64,000 nt of DNA from contig NZ_CP045296.1 of NCBI RefSeq assembly GCF_009363095.1, positions 496,001 to 560,000 of the forward strand. The letters run 5' to 3'. Made by a program: the position numbers and the translations under genes. Below, one piece after another: positions 1-8,134 of this stretch (the stretch's first letter is position 1; each line of letters opens with the position of its first letter). Under the pieces are notes generated by a model. The model was not told where the DNA came from. It did not search any database and was given only the letters and a program-made list of their open reading frames with translations. Source of the stretch: Paenibacillus cellulositrophicus (GTDB lineage Bacteria > Bacillota > Bacilli > Paenibacillales > Paenibacillaceae).

Positions 1-179
1 CGCAGGAAATCGCATCCTCGCCAGTCATGGCAAACGTACTGCTGGATGGAACCCCCATCTATATACAGCATGTGGACGAGCTGAGCGAAACCGCACGTGT
101 CTATCCGCTCGACAATCCGGAAGCTGAGCGGGAAGTACCGCTGTATTCATTAGAGGAGCAGGATCATTTTCTGGGATAA
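1..179 (+). CDS. sspH: H-type small acid-soluble spore protein (partial, 5' end missing)
   Basis: The open frame entering from the left edge ends at TAA 177-179 and encodes about 58 residues. The segment reading LLDGTPIYIQHVDE, then TARVYPLDNPE and a V-P-rich end, matches the H-type small acid-soluble spore protein family (B. subtilis SspH), which is usually about 60 residues long. Only the first few residues should therefore be missing. These proteins are made in the forespore and are found in the spore core. The finding points to an endospore former. The start codon and promoter lie outside the window. The assignment rests on the remembered family pattern, not on a search. Confidence 0.85.
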   Translation, partial: QEIASSPVMANVLLDGTPIYIQHVDELSETARVYPLDNPEAEREVPLYSLEEQDHFLG

Positions 180-195
180 AAAGGAGAGAATTGCG

Positions 196-369
196 ATGAA
201 AGAAGTGCCTAAACAAAATGAAAAAGAGGCGGATCGGTTGAACGACTATGACGTCACCGATGATGTGGTACGGGAAGTTCCCGCCACGACGGATGCCAGT
301 GAAGCTGTTGCGGCCATGACTTCGCACATTAATAAGTATGATGTGCCCGATGAGCTGGAGGAAAAATAA
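196..369 (+). CDS. Small acidic hypothetical protein, 57 residues
   Basis: An ATG at 196 follows AAGGAG at 181-186 with good spacing, only 16 bases after the spore protein gene, so the two probably share a transcript. The product is strongly charged, with many Asp and Glu residues, no hydrophobic segment and no cysteine. It contains two similar short stretches, NDYDVTDDV near residue 16 and NKYDVPDEL near residue 46, which look like a degenerate internal repeat. I do not recognise a family. Context suggests a role in the spore or in late sporulation, but that is inference only. Confidence 0.65.
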   Translation: MKEVPKQNEKEADRLNDYDVTDDVVREVPATTDASEAVAAMTSHINKYDVPDELEEK

Positions 370-382
370 CGACAAAGCTGTT

Positions 383-412
383 AAAGCGTACAGGCGAGCC
401 TGTGCGCTTTAT
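383..412 (+). terminator. Intrinsic terminator after the spore protein/small protein genes
   Basis: A 12-bp stem with one G-U pair (left arm 383-394, right arm 399-410) closes around a four-base loop and is followed by a T-rich but interrupted tail. Confidence 0.6.
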
Positions 413-546
413 TGTTGTTCCCGATCAAATGTATTTACTTTTTACGCAAGAATAGCAATCGGGAATAAATCCGGCTCATGATGATTTGATAGAATCAGCA
501 TGAGAACGAGTGTTTTTGATCACATTTCAAAAGGGAGAGATGGACG

Positions 547-942
547 ATGATTCAATGGGGAGCCAAAAACATCGATGTCATCACGTTGTTTGTGGAAGAT
601 CTGCTGGAGGCCAAATCATTCTATGAGCGGGTATTCGGCCTTTCCTCCGTCTACGAGGACGACAACTCGGCAGTATATAACTTCGGGAACATGACCGTCA
701 ACCTGCTGAAAATAACCGAAGCGGACGAGCTTACGCATCCGGCTCCGGTGGCAGACCGCGGGGCGGGAGCGAGGTTTGTGTTCACAATCCGCGTTGATGA
801 CGTAGATGCATTGTGCACAGAGCTGAATTCAGCCGGCGTTGCCCTGCTGAACGGGCCGATGGACCGCCCATGGGGAATCCGTACGGCAAGTTTCCAGGAT
901 CCGGGCGGGCACATCTGGGAAATCGCGCAGGAGCTGCGTTGA
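547..942 (+). CDS. VOC-superfamily protein (glyoxalase/bleomycin-resistance fold)
   Basis: The 131-residue product has the paired beta-alpha-beta-beta-beta layout of a small single-chain VOC protein: a first module opening with DVITLFVEDLLEAKSFYERVFGL and a second ending in FQDPGGHIWEIAQEL. The late Glu in GHIWEIAQ is at the usual metal-ligand position of the fold. Members include glyoxalases, dioxygenases and drug-binding proteins, and the substrate cannot be told from sequence. GGGAGAG at 533-539 is a suitable ribosome binding site for ATG 547. The gene appears to be transcribed alone, with a terminator at 1029-1062. Confidence 0.85.
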   Translation: MIQWGAKNIDVITLFVEDLLEAKSFYERVFGLSSVYEDDNSAVYNFGNMTVNLLKITEADELTHPAPVADRGAGARFVFTIRVDDVDALCTELNSAGVALLNGPMDRPWGIRTASFQDPGGHIWEIAQELR

Positions 943-1008
943 TTCCTTCCGAAATGGATTGCAGGGAGCTGAGGAAGACGAATTAAGCTTAGAGATGATG
1001 ATATGCTG

Positions 1009-1035
1009 AACCTCATACGCTTAACCTCATACGCT
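1009..1035 (+). repeat. Tandem 13-bp repeat, two copies
   Basis: The 13-mer AACCTCATACGCT occurs at 1009-1021 and again at 1023-1035 with one base between. The second copy supplies the left arm of the terminator at 1029-1062. Confidence 0.8.
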
Positions 1036-1062
1036 GAACCCAATGGGTCGGCGTATTTTTTT
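1029..1062 (+). terminator. Intrinsic terminator of the VOC gene
   Basis: An ATACGC-based stem with a bulged A and a G-U pair, loop AAT, is followed by a run of eight T at 1055-1062. Confidence 0.75.
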
Positions 1063-1064
1063 CG

Positions 1065-1093
1065 TTGACTAACCGTTCAACCAATAGTAATAT
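1065..1093 (+). promoter_or_regulatory. SigA-type promoter of the hydrolase-tetR operon
   Basis: TTGACT at 1065-1070 and TAATAT at 1088-1093 are separated by 17 bp. The spacer contains two AACC blocks and the outer ACTA...TAGT partial palindrome, a plausible place for the TetR protein encoded in the same operon to bind. The operator role is inference. Confidence 0.75.
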
Positions 1094-1133
1094 GATGACA
1101 TAATCAGGTAAATGATGGATGGAGGGATCCGGG

Positions 1134-1889
1134 ATGGATTTGTATTATGAGATTCATGGCAGTGGAAAGCCCGTCATTTTTATACACAGCGGAGGCACGG
1201 ACAGCAGGCTGTGGTCATTCTTGGCACCATTAGTCGCCAAAGATTACCAGGTCATTACTTATGACGGCCGGGGTGCAGGCAAATCTCCTTCTCCCAAGGA
1301 ACCGGCGAACTACGTCGAAGACTTGCATGAGCTGATGGATGACCTTCACCTGGATACCGCCGTCCTCATCGGCCATTCAGGAGGTGGCCAAATCGCCACC
1401 GATTTCAGCCTTCAATACCCGAATCGTGTTTCGGGCTTGGTGCTCATCGGCCCATCGTTGACGGGCTATAAGCCATCACCGGAGTTTGAGCGCTGGATGA
1501 GTGAGGTGAACGCGGCCGCCCCCGATGCCGATAAAATCATGGAGCTTGCGTTCAGCGCTCCGCTGTACCGGGTCGTGATGTCCAGTCCGCAGCGCCGATT
1601 GATGATTGACATGTTCAGGCATCACCTGACCAAGACAGCCGAGTGGGGGAGCTTCGAATCCGTTTGGCCGCAGCCTCCGGCCATCGGTCGATTGGAAGAC
1701 CTTCACGTAAAAACCCTGTTTATGATCGGTGATAATGAGATCCCGGATAATGAACGCGTCGCTGAGCTGTTCCGGAGCTTGCCGAATGTTCATTATGTCC
1801 AAATTCCTGGGGCGGACCATATGATGCCCTTAACCCATCCGGAGATGATGTACAGCTATATTACCGAGTTTTTGGAGGAGAGACGTTAA
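1134..1889 (+). CDS. Alpha/beta hydrolase
   Basis: The product is a 251-residue alpha/beta-hydrolase. The nucleophile elbow GHSGGG places the catalytic Ser near residue 82. The acid is probably Asp near 200 (MIGDNE) and the base His near 229 (GADHMMPL). HSGGTDSRLW near residue 20 supplies the oxyanion hole region. ATG 1134 is chosen over the in-frame ATG at 1119 because GGAGGG at 1121-1126 sits correctly only for the later start. There is no signal peptide, so it should be cytoplasmic. It is followed without a gap by a tetR gene, so the hydrolase is probably controlled by the repressor and may act on the repressor's ligand. Substrate unknown. Confidence 0.85.
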   Translation: MDLYYEIHGSGKPVIFIHSGGTDSRLWSFLAPLVAKDYQVITYDGRGAGKSPSPKEPANYVEDLHELMDDLHLDTAVLIGHSGGGQIATDFSLQYPNRVSGLVLIGPSLTGYKPSPEFERWMSEVNAAAPDADKIMELAFSAPLYRVVMSSPQRRLMIDMFRHHLTKTAEWGSFESVWPQPPAIGRLEDLHVKTLFMIGDNEIPDNERVAELFRSLPNVHYVQIPGADHMMPLTHPEMMYSYITEFLEERR

Positions 1890-2477
1890 ATGCCGCGCAC
1901 CCAGGAAGAGAATGAACGAATACGTCAGCAGGCCAAGGCGAAGATCCGGGAAGCAGCCATAGACCTTTTTATGAGAAAAGGTTACCATGCCACCTCGATC
2001 GATGACGTCTCCAAACACGCCGGCGTGTCCAAAGGGCTTCTATACAACTACTACAAAGGGAAAGAAGAATTGCTCAGTGCCATGGTCGAAGCCAGAATCG
2101 GGGAATTGATACAGGTCATGGAGAAGGCAGAGGCATTGGAAACGCCGGCAGAGCAGCTGAAACATATCGTTGAAGGGGCCGTCGATAATGTGCGGCGTTC
2201 TCCTGAGGTGTTCCGGTTCTATCTGCACCTGCAGACCCAGCCGGAAGCCGATGAAACCGTCGCCAAATACGGCAAGCTCCTGATTGAGGAAAGTGCCCGC
2301 CAGTTTCAAATCCAGTGCCGCATGTTCGAAAAACTGGGAGCATCCGACCCGGTAGCGAGGTCATTGTACTTTTCGTCCGCACTGCAGGGGATCATGCTCA
2401 TGATCTCGACTTATCCGGATCAATTTCCGGTCGAGGCTATGAAGCGGCAAATCATCGAGGATTTCTGCCAAATTTAG
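1890..2477 (+). CDS. TetR-family transcriptional regulator
   Basis: The 195-residue protein has the classic TetR N-terminal helix-turn-helix at about residues 15-60 (EAAIDLFMRKGYHATSIDDVSKHAGVS then LLYNYYKGKEELL) and a helical ligand-binding C-terminal domain without recognisable specificity. Its ATG follows directly on the hydrolase stop codon. GGAGGAG at 1874-1880 inside the hydrolase tail serves as ribosome binding site. It probably represses its own operon through the promoter at 1065-1093, the usual arrangement in this family. A terminator follows at 2531. Confidence 0.9.
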   Translation: MPRTQEENERIRQQAKAKIREAAIDLFMRKGYHATSIDDVSKHAGVSKGLLYNYYKGKEELLSAMVEARIGELIQVMEKAEALETPAEQLKHIVEGAVDNVRRSPEVFRFYLHLQTQPEADETVAKYGKLLIEESARQFQIQCRMFEKLGASDPVARSLYFSSALQGIMLMISTYPDQFPVEAMKRQIIEDFCQI

Positions 2478-2530
2478 CGCCAAATGTATGACGGTAATCA
2501 CCCGCCTTTTATAAATCCAAATGAACCGGG

Positions 2531-2557
2531 AACAGCTGCTGATGCAGCTGTTTTTTG
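2531..2557 (+). terminator. Intrinsic terminator after tetR
   Basis: An 8-bp stem AACAGCTG/CAGCTGTT (2531-2538, 2545-2552) runs into T-rich sequence to 2556. Confidence 0.85.
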
Positions 2558-2694
2558 CTGATCGAGTTCGTGTCTTAGGGGTGCGTTTAAACGATAAAAT
2601 TTATTAATACAGCTGGTAACTATCGGATAAAAACGAATAGAAATACTTCATGAAAGCTTTTTTGCCAGCAGAGGTGTTTTTCTCTATCAATCTA

Positions 2695-2723
2695 TTGACT
2701 TCTACGTTTAATGACCATATAAT
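2695..2723 (+). promoter_or_regulatory. SigA-type promoter of the coiled-coil/amtB operon
   Basis: TTGACT at 2695-2700 and a perfect TATAAT at 2718-2723 are separated by 17 bp. Transcription should begin near 2730, which also argues against the in-frame ATG at 2732 as a start. Confidence 0.85.
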
Positions 2724-2758
2724 CAACTAAAGTGACCCGACGTGTAAGGAGACCTGAC

Positions 2759-3175
2759 ATGGTAATTATCGATGAAGTGTACCGCAATATCAGTTTTGAT
2801 ATGCCGGAACAGGAATTATTCACTTTACTTGAACGCGTTAAAGCGACAAAAGAAGAAGACGTAGAAGAGTTAAAAAACAAAATCGATAAATACGAGCAGA
2901 AACGCCGGGCGGAAGAGGCACTGTATCAATCCATGTCCCCGATCCGGCGATTGTTTACAGGGCGGCCAGCCAGCCATCATCAGGCAGTTGAGTATATGGT
3001 CCATGTCAAAGAACGGTTCAAGAAGATCGACGCGATAAAGCGCAGTATTCGGGAACTGGATCAGGTGCTTGATAGGCTGCGTTTACCGATAAGGGATTCA
3101 AACGAGGTATTTCTGTCTCCTGAGCTGATCCGGGAAATCAGACTGCTTCAGGAAATGGAGGCTTCACAGGAATGA
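2759..3175 (+). CDS. Hypothetical coiled-coil protein coupled to amtB
   Basis: The 138-residue product is rich in Glu, Lys and Arg and is largely helical. Heptad-like stretches occur at about residues 20-55 (LLERVKATKEEDVEELKNKIDKYEQKRRAEE) and 80-110. It has no membrane segment and no known domain. ATG 2759 is chosen because TAAGGAG at 2745-2751 fits it and because the in-frame ATG at 2732 lies almost at the transcription start. The last four bases overlap the amtB start (ATGA at 3172-3175), a sign of translational coupling. A soluble accessory or regulatory partner of the transporter is a reasonable guess, because GlnK usually holds this position and is absent here. It does not resemble a PII protein. 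Confidence 0.7.
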   Translation: MVIIDEVYRNISFDMPEQELFTLLERVKATKEEDVEELKNKIDKYEQKRRAEEALYQSMSPIRRLFTGRPASHHQAVEYMVHVKERFKKIDAIKRSIRELDQVLDRLRLPIRDSNEVFLSPELIREIRLLQEMEASQE

Positions 3176-4458
3176 ATTTAACGCTTGAATCTTTAGGTAC
3201 GGGAATGGATACCGTATGGGTCGTTCTCAGCGCCGCTATGATTCTGTTGATGGAGGGCGGATTCGCCCTGCTTGAGGCAGGATTTGTTCGTTACAAGAAC
3301 AGTGTCAACATTATTATGAAGGTGTTCGCCGATATCACGATCGGTACGTTGGTTTTTTATGTATTCGGATTTGCGCTCATGTACGGAAAGGACGCCGGAG
3401 GGATCATCGGGACGAGCGGATTTGTCCTTGGGGGCGATTTATCCCACCTCCAGCTGCCAGTGTCGCTGGATACGTATTGGCTGTTCCAGGCGGCCTTCAC
3501 CATCGCGGTCATCTCGATCGTTTCGGGTGCTGTTGCCGAGCGGATCAATTTTAGAGCCTATTTGCTGTACATCGTCCTGATGACCGGCCTGATCTATCCG
3601 ATCGGCGGCCACTGGGCCTGGGGCGGCGGATGGCTGACGAAGCTCGGCATGCAGGATTTTGCCGGCTCTGCCGTCATTCACGCGCTCGGCGGCTTCTCGG
3701 CCCTGGCGTCTGCGCTGATCGTGGGTCCCCGGAAAGGCAAATTCAATAAAGCGGGTGCCAGCACGATCGCCCTGCCCAGCAACCTGCCTCTCGCTTCGGT
3801 AGGGGCTTTCCTTCTCTGGTTTGGCTGGTTTGGCTTCAATGCGGGCAGCACGCTCAGTGCGACCGATGTCCGCATCGGACATATTGCGTTGACAACGATG
3901 CTGTCTGCCGCTTCCGGCGGAGCGGTCACACTGGTGTATACGCTGTTCCGCTACCAGCGCTCCGACGCGCCATCCGTGATTAACGGCTCCTTGGCAGGTC
4001 TGGTCGGAATTACGGCCGGATGCGCTTTTGTCAGCGACAGCGCCGCCATCCTGATCGGTGCGATCTCGGGACTGCTTATGATGGCGGCAACGAGCTGGCT
4101 GGAGGGACGCCGCATTGACGATCCCGTCGGCGCCTTCCCGGTCCACGCCGTATCCGGTGCGTGGGGAACCCTTGCCGTTGGTCTGTTCGCGACAGACGGG
4201 GGCCTCTTTTACAGCGGCAGCTGGCATTTGCTTGGCGTTCAGGCGCTAGGACTGGCTGCGCTGGCGGCATGGGGGTTTGTCCTTACTTGGGTCGGCCTTA
4301 AGCTGATTGGTCTCCTCGTCCCTGTTCGTTCCAGCGAGGAGGAAGAGGAAATCGGCCTCGACATCAGTTATCACGGCATTATGGCAGCGGACCGGTCCCA
4401 CGAGTTTATCGATCATGAAGTCCGCTATTCAATGAGTGAAGAACATCGGAATGTATAG
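3172..4458 (+). CDS. amtB: Ammonium transporter (Amt/MEP/Rh family)
   Basis: The 428-residue product has about eleven hydrophobic segments and the Amt signature around residues 163-186 (DFAGSAVIHALGGF and a following GPRKGKF). The conserved pore twin histidines are visible as His170 (AVIHALGG) and His325 (PVHAVSGAWG). Amt proteins conduct ammonium across the cytoplasmic membrane. The hydrophilic C-terminal tail of about 45 residues carries a Glu-rich stretch and lies where PII proteins dock in other bacteria. No glnK/glnB gene is adjacent. The gene shares the promoter at 2695-2723 with the preceding coiled-coil gene and ends at a strong terminator. Confidence 0.95.
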   Translation: MNLTLESLGTGMDTVWVVLSAAMILLMEGGFALLEAGFVRYKNSVNIIMKVFADITIGTLVFYVFGFALMYGKDAGGIIGTSGFVLGGDLSHLQLPVSLDTYWLFQAAFTIAVISIVSGAVAERINFRAYLLYIVLMTGLIYPIGGHWAWGGGWLTKLGMQDFAGSAVIHALGGFSALASALIVGPRKGKFNKAGASTIALPSNLPLASVGAFLLWFGWFGFNAGSTLSATDVRIGHIALTTMLSAASGGAVTLVYTLFRYQRSDAPSVINGSLAGLVGITAGCAFVSDSAAILIGAISGLLMMAATSWLEGRRIDDPVGAFPVHAVSGAWGTLAVGLFATDGGLFYSGSWHLLGVQALGLAALAAWGFVLTWVGLKLIGLLVPVRSSEEEEEIGLDISYHGIMAADRSHEFIDHEVRYSMSEEHRNV

Positions 4459-4478
4459 CTGTTTGTATTGTTCAAGTG

Positions 4479-4520
4479 GAACACTTCGAAGCACTGCCCT
4501 CGAAGTGTTCTTTTTTATTT
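4479..4520 (+). terminator. Intrinsic terminator of the amtB operon
   Basis: A perfect 11-bp stem GAACACTTCGA/TCGAAGTGTTC (4479-4489, 4500-4510) is followed by an uninterrupted T run. Confidence 0.9.
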
Positions 4521-4666
4521 TGCAGCATTTATTTAGATTCCGGCATTGCGTCTAAGCACCACACCGCCATATTCCAAGTTAGCAATCAGTAAGAAACGGA
4601 AAGTGATCCGCTATGATACGCTGATCTGGAAGAGTTAACAATACATAGTGAAAGGAAGTAATCAAG

Positions 4667-5077
4667 ATGGGCGTATTGAAACCTTTTATTTACTCGGAAG
4701 ATGCAAGAAGTCAGGCGGATTTCTATATCCGTTCGCTTGGCGGCAACTTAGAATCCGTTATCACTCATGGGGAGTCGATGGGAGTACAGAATGACTTGCA
4801 GGATAAAGTGATTCATATGTGCTTATCGGTAGCCGGAGGCAACTATATTTTTATGTCGGACTCAATGGAATCGAATCTTCAAGGCAACAATATGTCGCTG
4901 AATATCGACTACCCTTCGTCAGACGAAGCCCGAGAGGCATTCTCGAAGCTTGCCGATGGAGGTCACGTCATTTATCCGTTTGAACAGCAGCCGTTCGGGT
5001 TGCACCTTGGCGAACTTACGGACCGGTTCGGTGTCCGCTGGATGATTACTGCACCGTCCGTATCTACCCAATCCTAA
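4667..5077 (+). CDS. VOC-superfamily protein, PhnB-like
   Basis: The 136-residue product resembles the PhnB/YjdN branch of VOC proteins. It opens with KPFIYSEDARSQADFYIRSLGG, has the mid-chain motif VIHMCLSVAGGNYIFMSD, and ends in PFGLHLGELTDRFGVRWMITAP, whose G-x-x-x-D-x-F-G-V-x-W pattern is typical. Members are often annotated as 3-demethylubiquinone methyltransferase-like, but the fold is not a methyltransferase and the function is unknown. AAAGGAAG at about 4651-4658 serves ATG 4667. It stands alone between two terminators. Confidence 0.85.
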   Translation: MGVLKPFIYSEDARSQADFYIRSLGGNLESVITHGESMGVQNDLQDKVIHMCLSVAGGNYIFMSDSMESNLQGNNMSLNIDYPSSDEAREAFSKLADGGHVIYPFEQQPFGLHLGELTDRFGVRWMITAPSVSTQS

Positions 5078-5107
5078 GCGTTCCACAATTCAATAGGCCG
5101 TTTCCGG

Positions 5108-5150
5108 AACCCCCCCGCTTGAACCTTAAGGTTTAAGCAGGGGTTATTTT
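5108..5150 (+). terminator. Intrinsic terminator of the PhnB-like gene
   Basis: A long stem (left arm 5108-5125, right arm 5130-5145) built on GCTTGAACC/GGTTTAAGC and a C-run/G-run pairing is followed by TTATTTTG. Confidence 0.75.
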
Positions 5151-5209
5151 GTTTGTTCCGGCAAATTCCCGTTGGTGGGTACTTCTGTTATTTCAATGAG
5201 CGGAGTTCT

Positions 5210-6076
5210 CTATCGGGCTGTAGAGTTATGCCTGTAATGTGAAGGAGTCAGGCCGACAATCTGTTTGAATTTCCGGTGAAAATGAGGCATACTGTCAAAC
5301 CCGCAGGCCGGGGCGATGCTGCTGATGCTGTCGTCGGTGTGAAGCAGCAGCTCTTTGGCCCGGATCACCCGTTTGACGTTGATGTAATCCGTTACGCTCA
5401 TCCCGGTCAACTGTTTGAACACGCGGCTGAAATGGGCGGAGCTAACGGAAGCGAGCCGGCTTAAAGAGCTTAGGCTGATCTGCTCGCAGTAATGCCCATC
5501 GATATACAGCAAGCTTTGCCGCATCCAGTTCGGACCAACGAACGGGCTGCGGGAGCCGCTGCTTCCTGCACTTTGTTCCCTGTGGATCAGGAGCAATAGG
5601 TACTGAACGTACAGCGCAATCGAGTGGCGGTAGCCCGGGGGTTGCCCCGTGAGCTCGGACTGAATGGCGGCCAGCTTGTCTTCGAGCTGCGACTCCAGCG
5701 CAGCGGGGCATTCCAGCCTATAAGCATGGTTCAAACTGCAGCTGTCAAAGCACTGTAAGTAAGAAAAGGATTCTCCCAAAGAAGATTGCCGGACGAGTTC
5801 GGGACTAAAAAACACGGCAGTGGACGTAACCGGATCGTCTTTGTCCGGGAACGCCTGGTGGATCGTGCTGCCGGGGATGATGAACAGATCCCCGCGGCGC
5901 ATTTCGTAAATCGTCCGGTCGATAAAAAAGGAGCCCATGCCTGAGTGGACATACACCAGCTCATGCCAATCGTGAAGGTGATGCGGCAGTTCCAGCTGCG
6001 CCGTCTTTCGGTCGCGGTAATTGAATGAGAAAGGAAATTCCGGCTGCGCGTCAAATTGTTTGCGAATGGGATTCAT
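5210..6076 (-). CDS. AraC-family regulator, divergent from the deoxy-sugar genes
   Basis: The 288-residue protein has an N-terminal cupin-type sugar-sensing domain (HDWHELVYVHSGMGSFFIDRTIYEMRRGDLFIIPGSTIH, about residues 35-75) and a C-terminal AraC double helix-turn-helix at about 185-285, including HFSRVFKQLTGMSVTDYINVKR and FHRKFKQIVGLTPSHYR. No membrane segment is present. It is transcribed away from the lactonase-reductase-dehydrogenase operon, so it is the obvious activator candidate for that operon. The inverted repeat at 6226-6266 in the shared upstream region is a candidate binding site. Confidence 0.9.
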   Translation of the reverse strand: MNPIRKQFDAQPEFPFSFNYRDRKTAQLELPHHLHDWHELVYVHSGMGSFFIDRTIYEMRRGDLFIIPGSTIHQAFPDKDDPVTSTAVFFSPELVRQSSLGESFSYLQCFDSCSLNHAYRLECPAALESQLEDKLAAIQSELTGQPPGYRHSIALYVQYLLLLIHREQSAGSSGSRSPFVGPNWMRQSLLYIDGHYCEQISLSSLSRLASVSSAHFSRVFKQLTGMSVTDYINVKRVIRAKELLLHTDDSISSIAPACGFDSMPHFHRKFKQIVGLTPSHYRHNSTAR

Positions 6077-6225
6077 AGCGTTGCCCCTTGAGCTTATTGG
6101 GAACCATCAGCCGAACCGTCACCTTCCGTAAACGATTCATAACAGAAGAGGAGGGACAGCAAATGGGTTCGTTGTCTTGAAGATATCAAAATCGGATATG
6201 ATTGTGCAAGATTTCGTTCTTTTAG

Positions 6226-6266
6226 AACCGATCCATAGTTGTTATATTGAGAAAAGAACATCGGTT
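6226..6266. promoter_or_regulatory. Inverted repeat upstream of the lactonase operon
   Basis: AACCGAT at 6226-6232 and ATCGGTT at 6260-6266 form a 7-bp inverted repeat 27 bp apart, just upstream of the lactonase ribosome binding site. It is a candidate operator for the divergent AraC regulator. The role is inferred from position only. Confidence 0.4.
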
Positions 6267-6288
6267 TACAAGAATGGAGGGAATTGCA

Positions 6289-7134
6289 ATGCGAATAGAC
6301 GCTCACCAGCATTACTGGAGTATCGCCCGGGACGACTACGGCTGGATTACGCCGTCCATTCCTGTCCTGTACCGGGATTATCAGCCGTCGGATCTGCTTC
6401 CGCATCTGGCAGAACATCATCTCGACGGAACGATCCTCGTGCAAGCTGCACCAACGTATGAAGAAACCGATTATATTCTTGAACTCGCGGCACACGATGA
6501 TCGGGTTCTGGGCGTGGTCGGATATATGGATCTCGCGGATGATGATCACAAGGACCATTTTGAGCGCTTCGCGCAGCATCCCAAATTCGTCGGCTTCCGC
6601 CTCATGATCCAGGATATGGAGGATGCAGATGCGATCCTGGAACCTTCATACGCTGCTTCGCTCAAACACTATGCGAGCCTTGGCGTTCCGGTCGACCTGC
6701 TCGTCCGGTCCGATCAATTGGATACGCTGGTCCGGCTGATCGAGCAAATTCCGAATCTGCATGCGGTGATCGACCATCTGGCGAAACCGCGAATCGCAGC
6801 AGGGGAAATGGAGCCTTGGGCCGGATCCATGAAAAGGCTGGCGTCTTACCCGAACCTGTACTGCAAGCTGTCCGGCATGGTGACCGAGGCGGACCATGAC
6901 GGCTGGAAGCCGGATCAGCTTACGCCTTATGTCCGTCATGTTCTGGACTGTTTTGGCGCAGACCGGGTGATGTTCGGCAGCGACTGGCCGGTATGCCTGA
7001 TGGCTTCGAGCTACGACGGTGTCATGGATGCTCTTATGAAGACGCTTCCACCAACTTGGGGGGCCAATGAGAGTTTGAAATTGTTCGGTGGCAACGCCGC
7101 AGCATTTTACCGGCTGAAGAATAAGAAAAGATGA
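6289..7134 (+). CDS. Amidohydrolase-2 family sugar lactonase (L-fuconolactonase/L-rhamnonolactonase-like)
   Basis: The 281-residue protein starts MRIDAHQHYW, where His6 and His8 form the metal-binding HxH of the amidohydrolase superfamily. FGSDWPVC near residue 230 carries the late catalytic Asp. The whole pattern fits COG3618 lactonases, which open L-fucono- or L-rhamnono-lactone to the aldonate. ATG 6289 is chosen over an upstream in-frame ATG at 6247 because GGAGGG at 6276-6281 precedes it and the family begins at this histidine motif. It is the first gene of a three-gene operon with an aldo/keto reductase and a zinc dehydrogenase, which together suggest non-phosphorylating deoxy-sugar oxidation. 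Exact sugar uncertain. Confidence 0.85.
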   Translation: MRIDAHQHYWSIARDDYGWITPSIPVLYRDYQPSDLLPHLAEHHLDGTILVQAAPTYEETDYILELAAHDDRVLGVVGYMDLADDDHKDHFERFAQHPKFVGFRLMIQDMEDADAILEPSYAASLKHYASLGVPVDLLVRSDQLDTLVRLIEQIPNLHAVIDHLAKPRIAAGEMEPWAGSMKRLASYPNLYCKLSGMVTEADHDGWKPDQLTPYVRHVLDCFGADRVMFGSDWPVCLMASSYDGVMDALMKTLPPTWGANESLKLFGGNAAAFYRLKNKKR

Positions 7135-7185
7135 CACGCATTGCTGCGGGGAAACGACTGAATAGAAGGGTTGGGTGAAACCGAA

Positions 7186-8133
7186 ATGAAATACCGGAAA
7201 CTAGGAAAAACGGGTCTGGAAGTATCGGCGCTCAGTTTTGGCGCCTCCTCGTTAGGCTCCGTATTCCGTGATACGGATGAGCAGGAGAGCCTGCGAACCG
7301 TCCACGAGGTGATCGACAGCGGGATCAATTACATTGACGTCTCGCCTTATTACGGATTGACTAAAGCCGAAACGGTGCTCGGCAAGGCGCTTAAGGACAT
7401 TCCGCGCGACCGGTACCTGCTGTCAACCAAGGCCGGACGATACGGGGAGAACGAATTCGATTTTTCCCATAACCGGATTGTGACGAGTCTCGATGAAAGC
7501 CTGAAGCGGCTGCACGTGGATGAAGTGGATATTCTGTTCCTCCATGATATCGAGTTCGTCCCGGCGCAAATCATCCTGGAGGAAGCCATCCCTGCGCTGG
7601 AAAAGCTCAAGCAGGCGGGCAAAATCCGGTTTGCCGGCATATGCGGACTGCCGCTAGCGCTGTTTGAAACGCTGCTGCCGCAAATCGATGTCGATGCGAT
7701 CATTTCCTACTGCCATTATTCGCTGAATGACACCAGTCTGCTGGACTTGCTGCCGCTTCTTGAAGAGAGGAATACGGGACTCGTTAACGCCTCACCTATC
7801 TCCATGGGACTGCTGAGCACCCGGGGAACGCCTGCTTGGCATCCGGCCGATCCGGAAATCAAGGAGGCGTGTTTGAAGGCGGCACAGTTCTGCGCGGACC
7901 AAGGGGAGGATATCGCGAAGCTCGCGGTGCAGTTTTCCACTTCCAATGAGCGCATACCCACCACGCTGGTCAGCACAGCCAATCCGGGAAATATCCGCAG
8001 GAATGCTTCCTGGGTGGATGAGCCGGTGGATGAGCGTCTGCTAAGCGAAGTACTCGCCATTTTGGAGCCTGTGCATAACCGGACCTGGACGAGCGGAAGG
8101 CCCGAATATAACGCGAAAATAGGGGAGGCGTGA
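7186..8133 (+). CDS. Aldo/keto reductase (L-fucose/D-threo-aldose dehydrogenase-like)
   Basis: The 315-residue (beta/alpha)8 protein carries the aldo/keto reductase tetrad pattern: Asp51 and Tyr56 in YIDVSPYYG, Lys in LLSTKAG, and His in LFLHDIE. It resembles the bacterial and plant L-galactose/L-fucose dehydrogenase branch that oxidises the C1 hydroxyl with NAD(P) to give the lactone. The neighbouring gene supplies a lactonase for exactly that product. ATG 7186 with GGGTGA at 7173-7178 is preferred. A TTG at 7171 just after GAAGGG is an alternative start. It is the second gene of the operon starting at 6289. Confidence 0.85.
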   Translation: MKYRKLGKTGLEVSALSFGASSLGSVFRDTDEQESLRTVHEVIDSGINYIDVSPYYGLTKAETVLGKALKDIPRDRYLLSTKAGRYGENEFDFSHNRIVTSLDESLKRLHVDEVDILFLHDIEFVPAQIILEEAIPALEKLKQAGKIRFAGICGLPLALFETLLPQIDVDAIISYCHYSLNDTSLLDLLPLLEERNTGLVNASPISMGLLSTRGTPAWHPADPEIKEACLKAAQFCADQGEDIAKLAVQFSTSNERIPTTLVSTANPGNIRRNASWVDEPVDERLLSEVLAILEPVHNRTWTSGRPEYNAKIGEA

Positions 8134-8134
8134 G

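Noticed and set aside
3439..4227. A 262-codon minus-strand frame inside amtB
   Set aside because: The translation is rich in Arg, Gln and Gly without domains, as expected from antisense of membrane-protein codons; amtB is certain.
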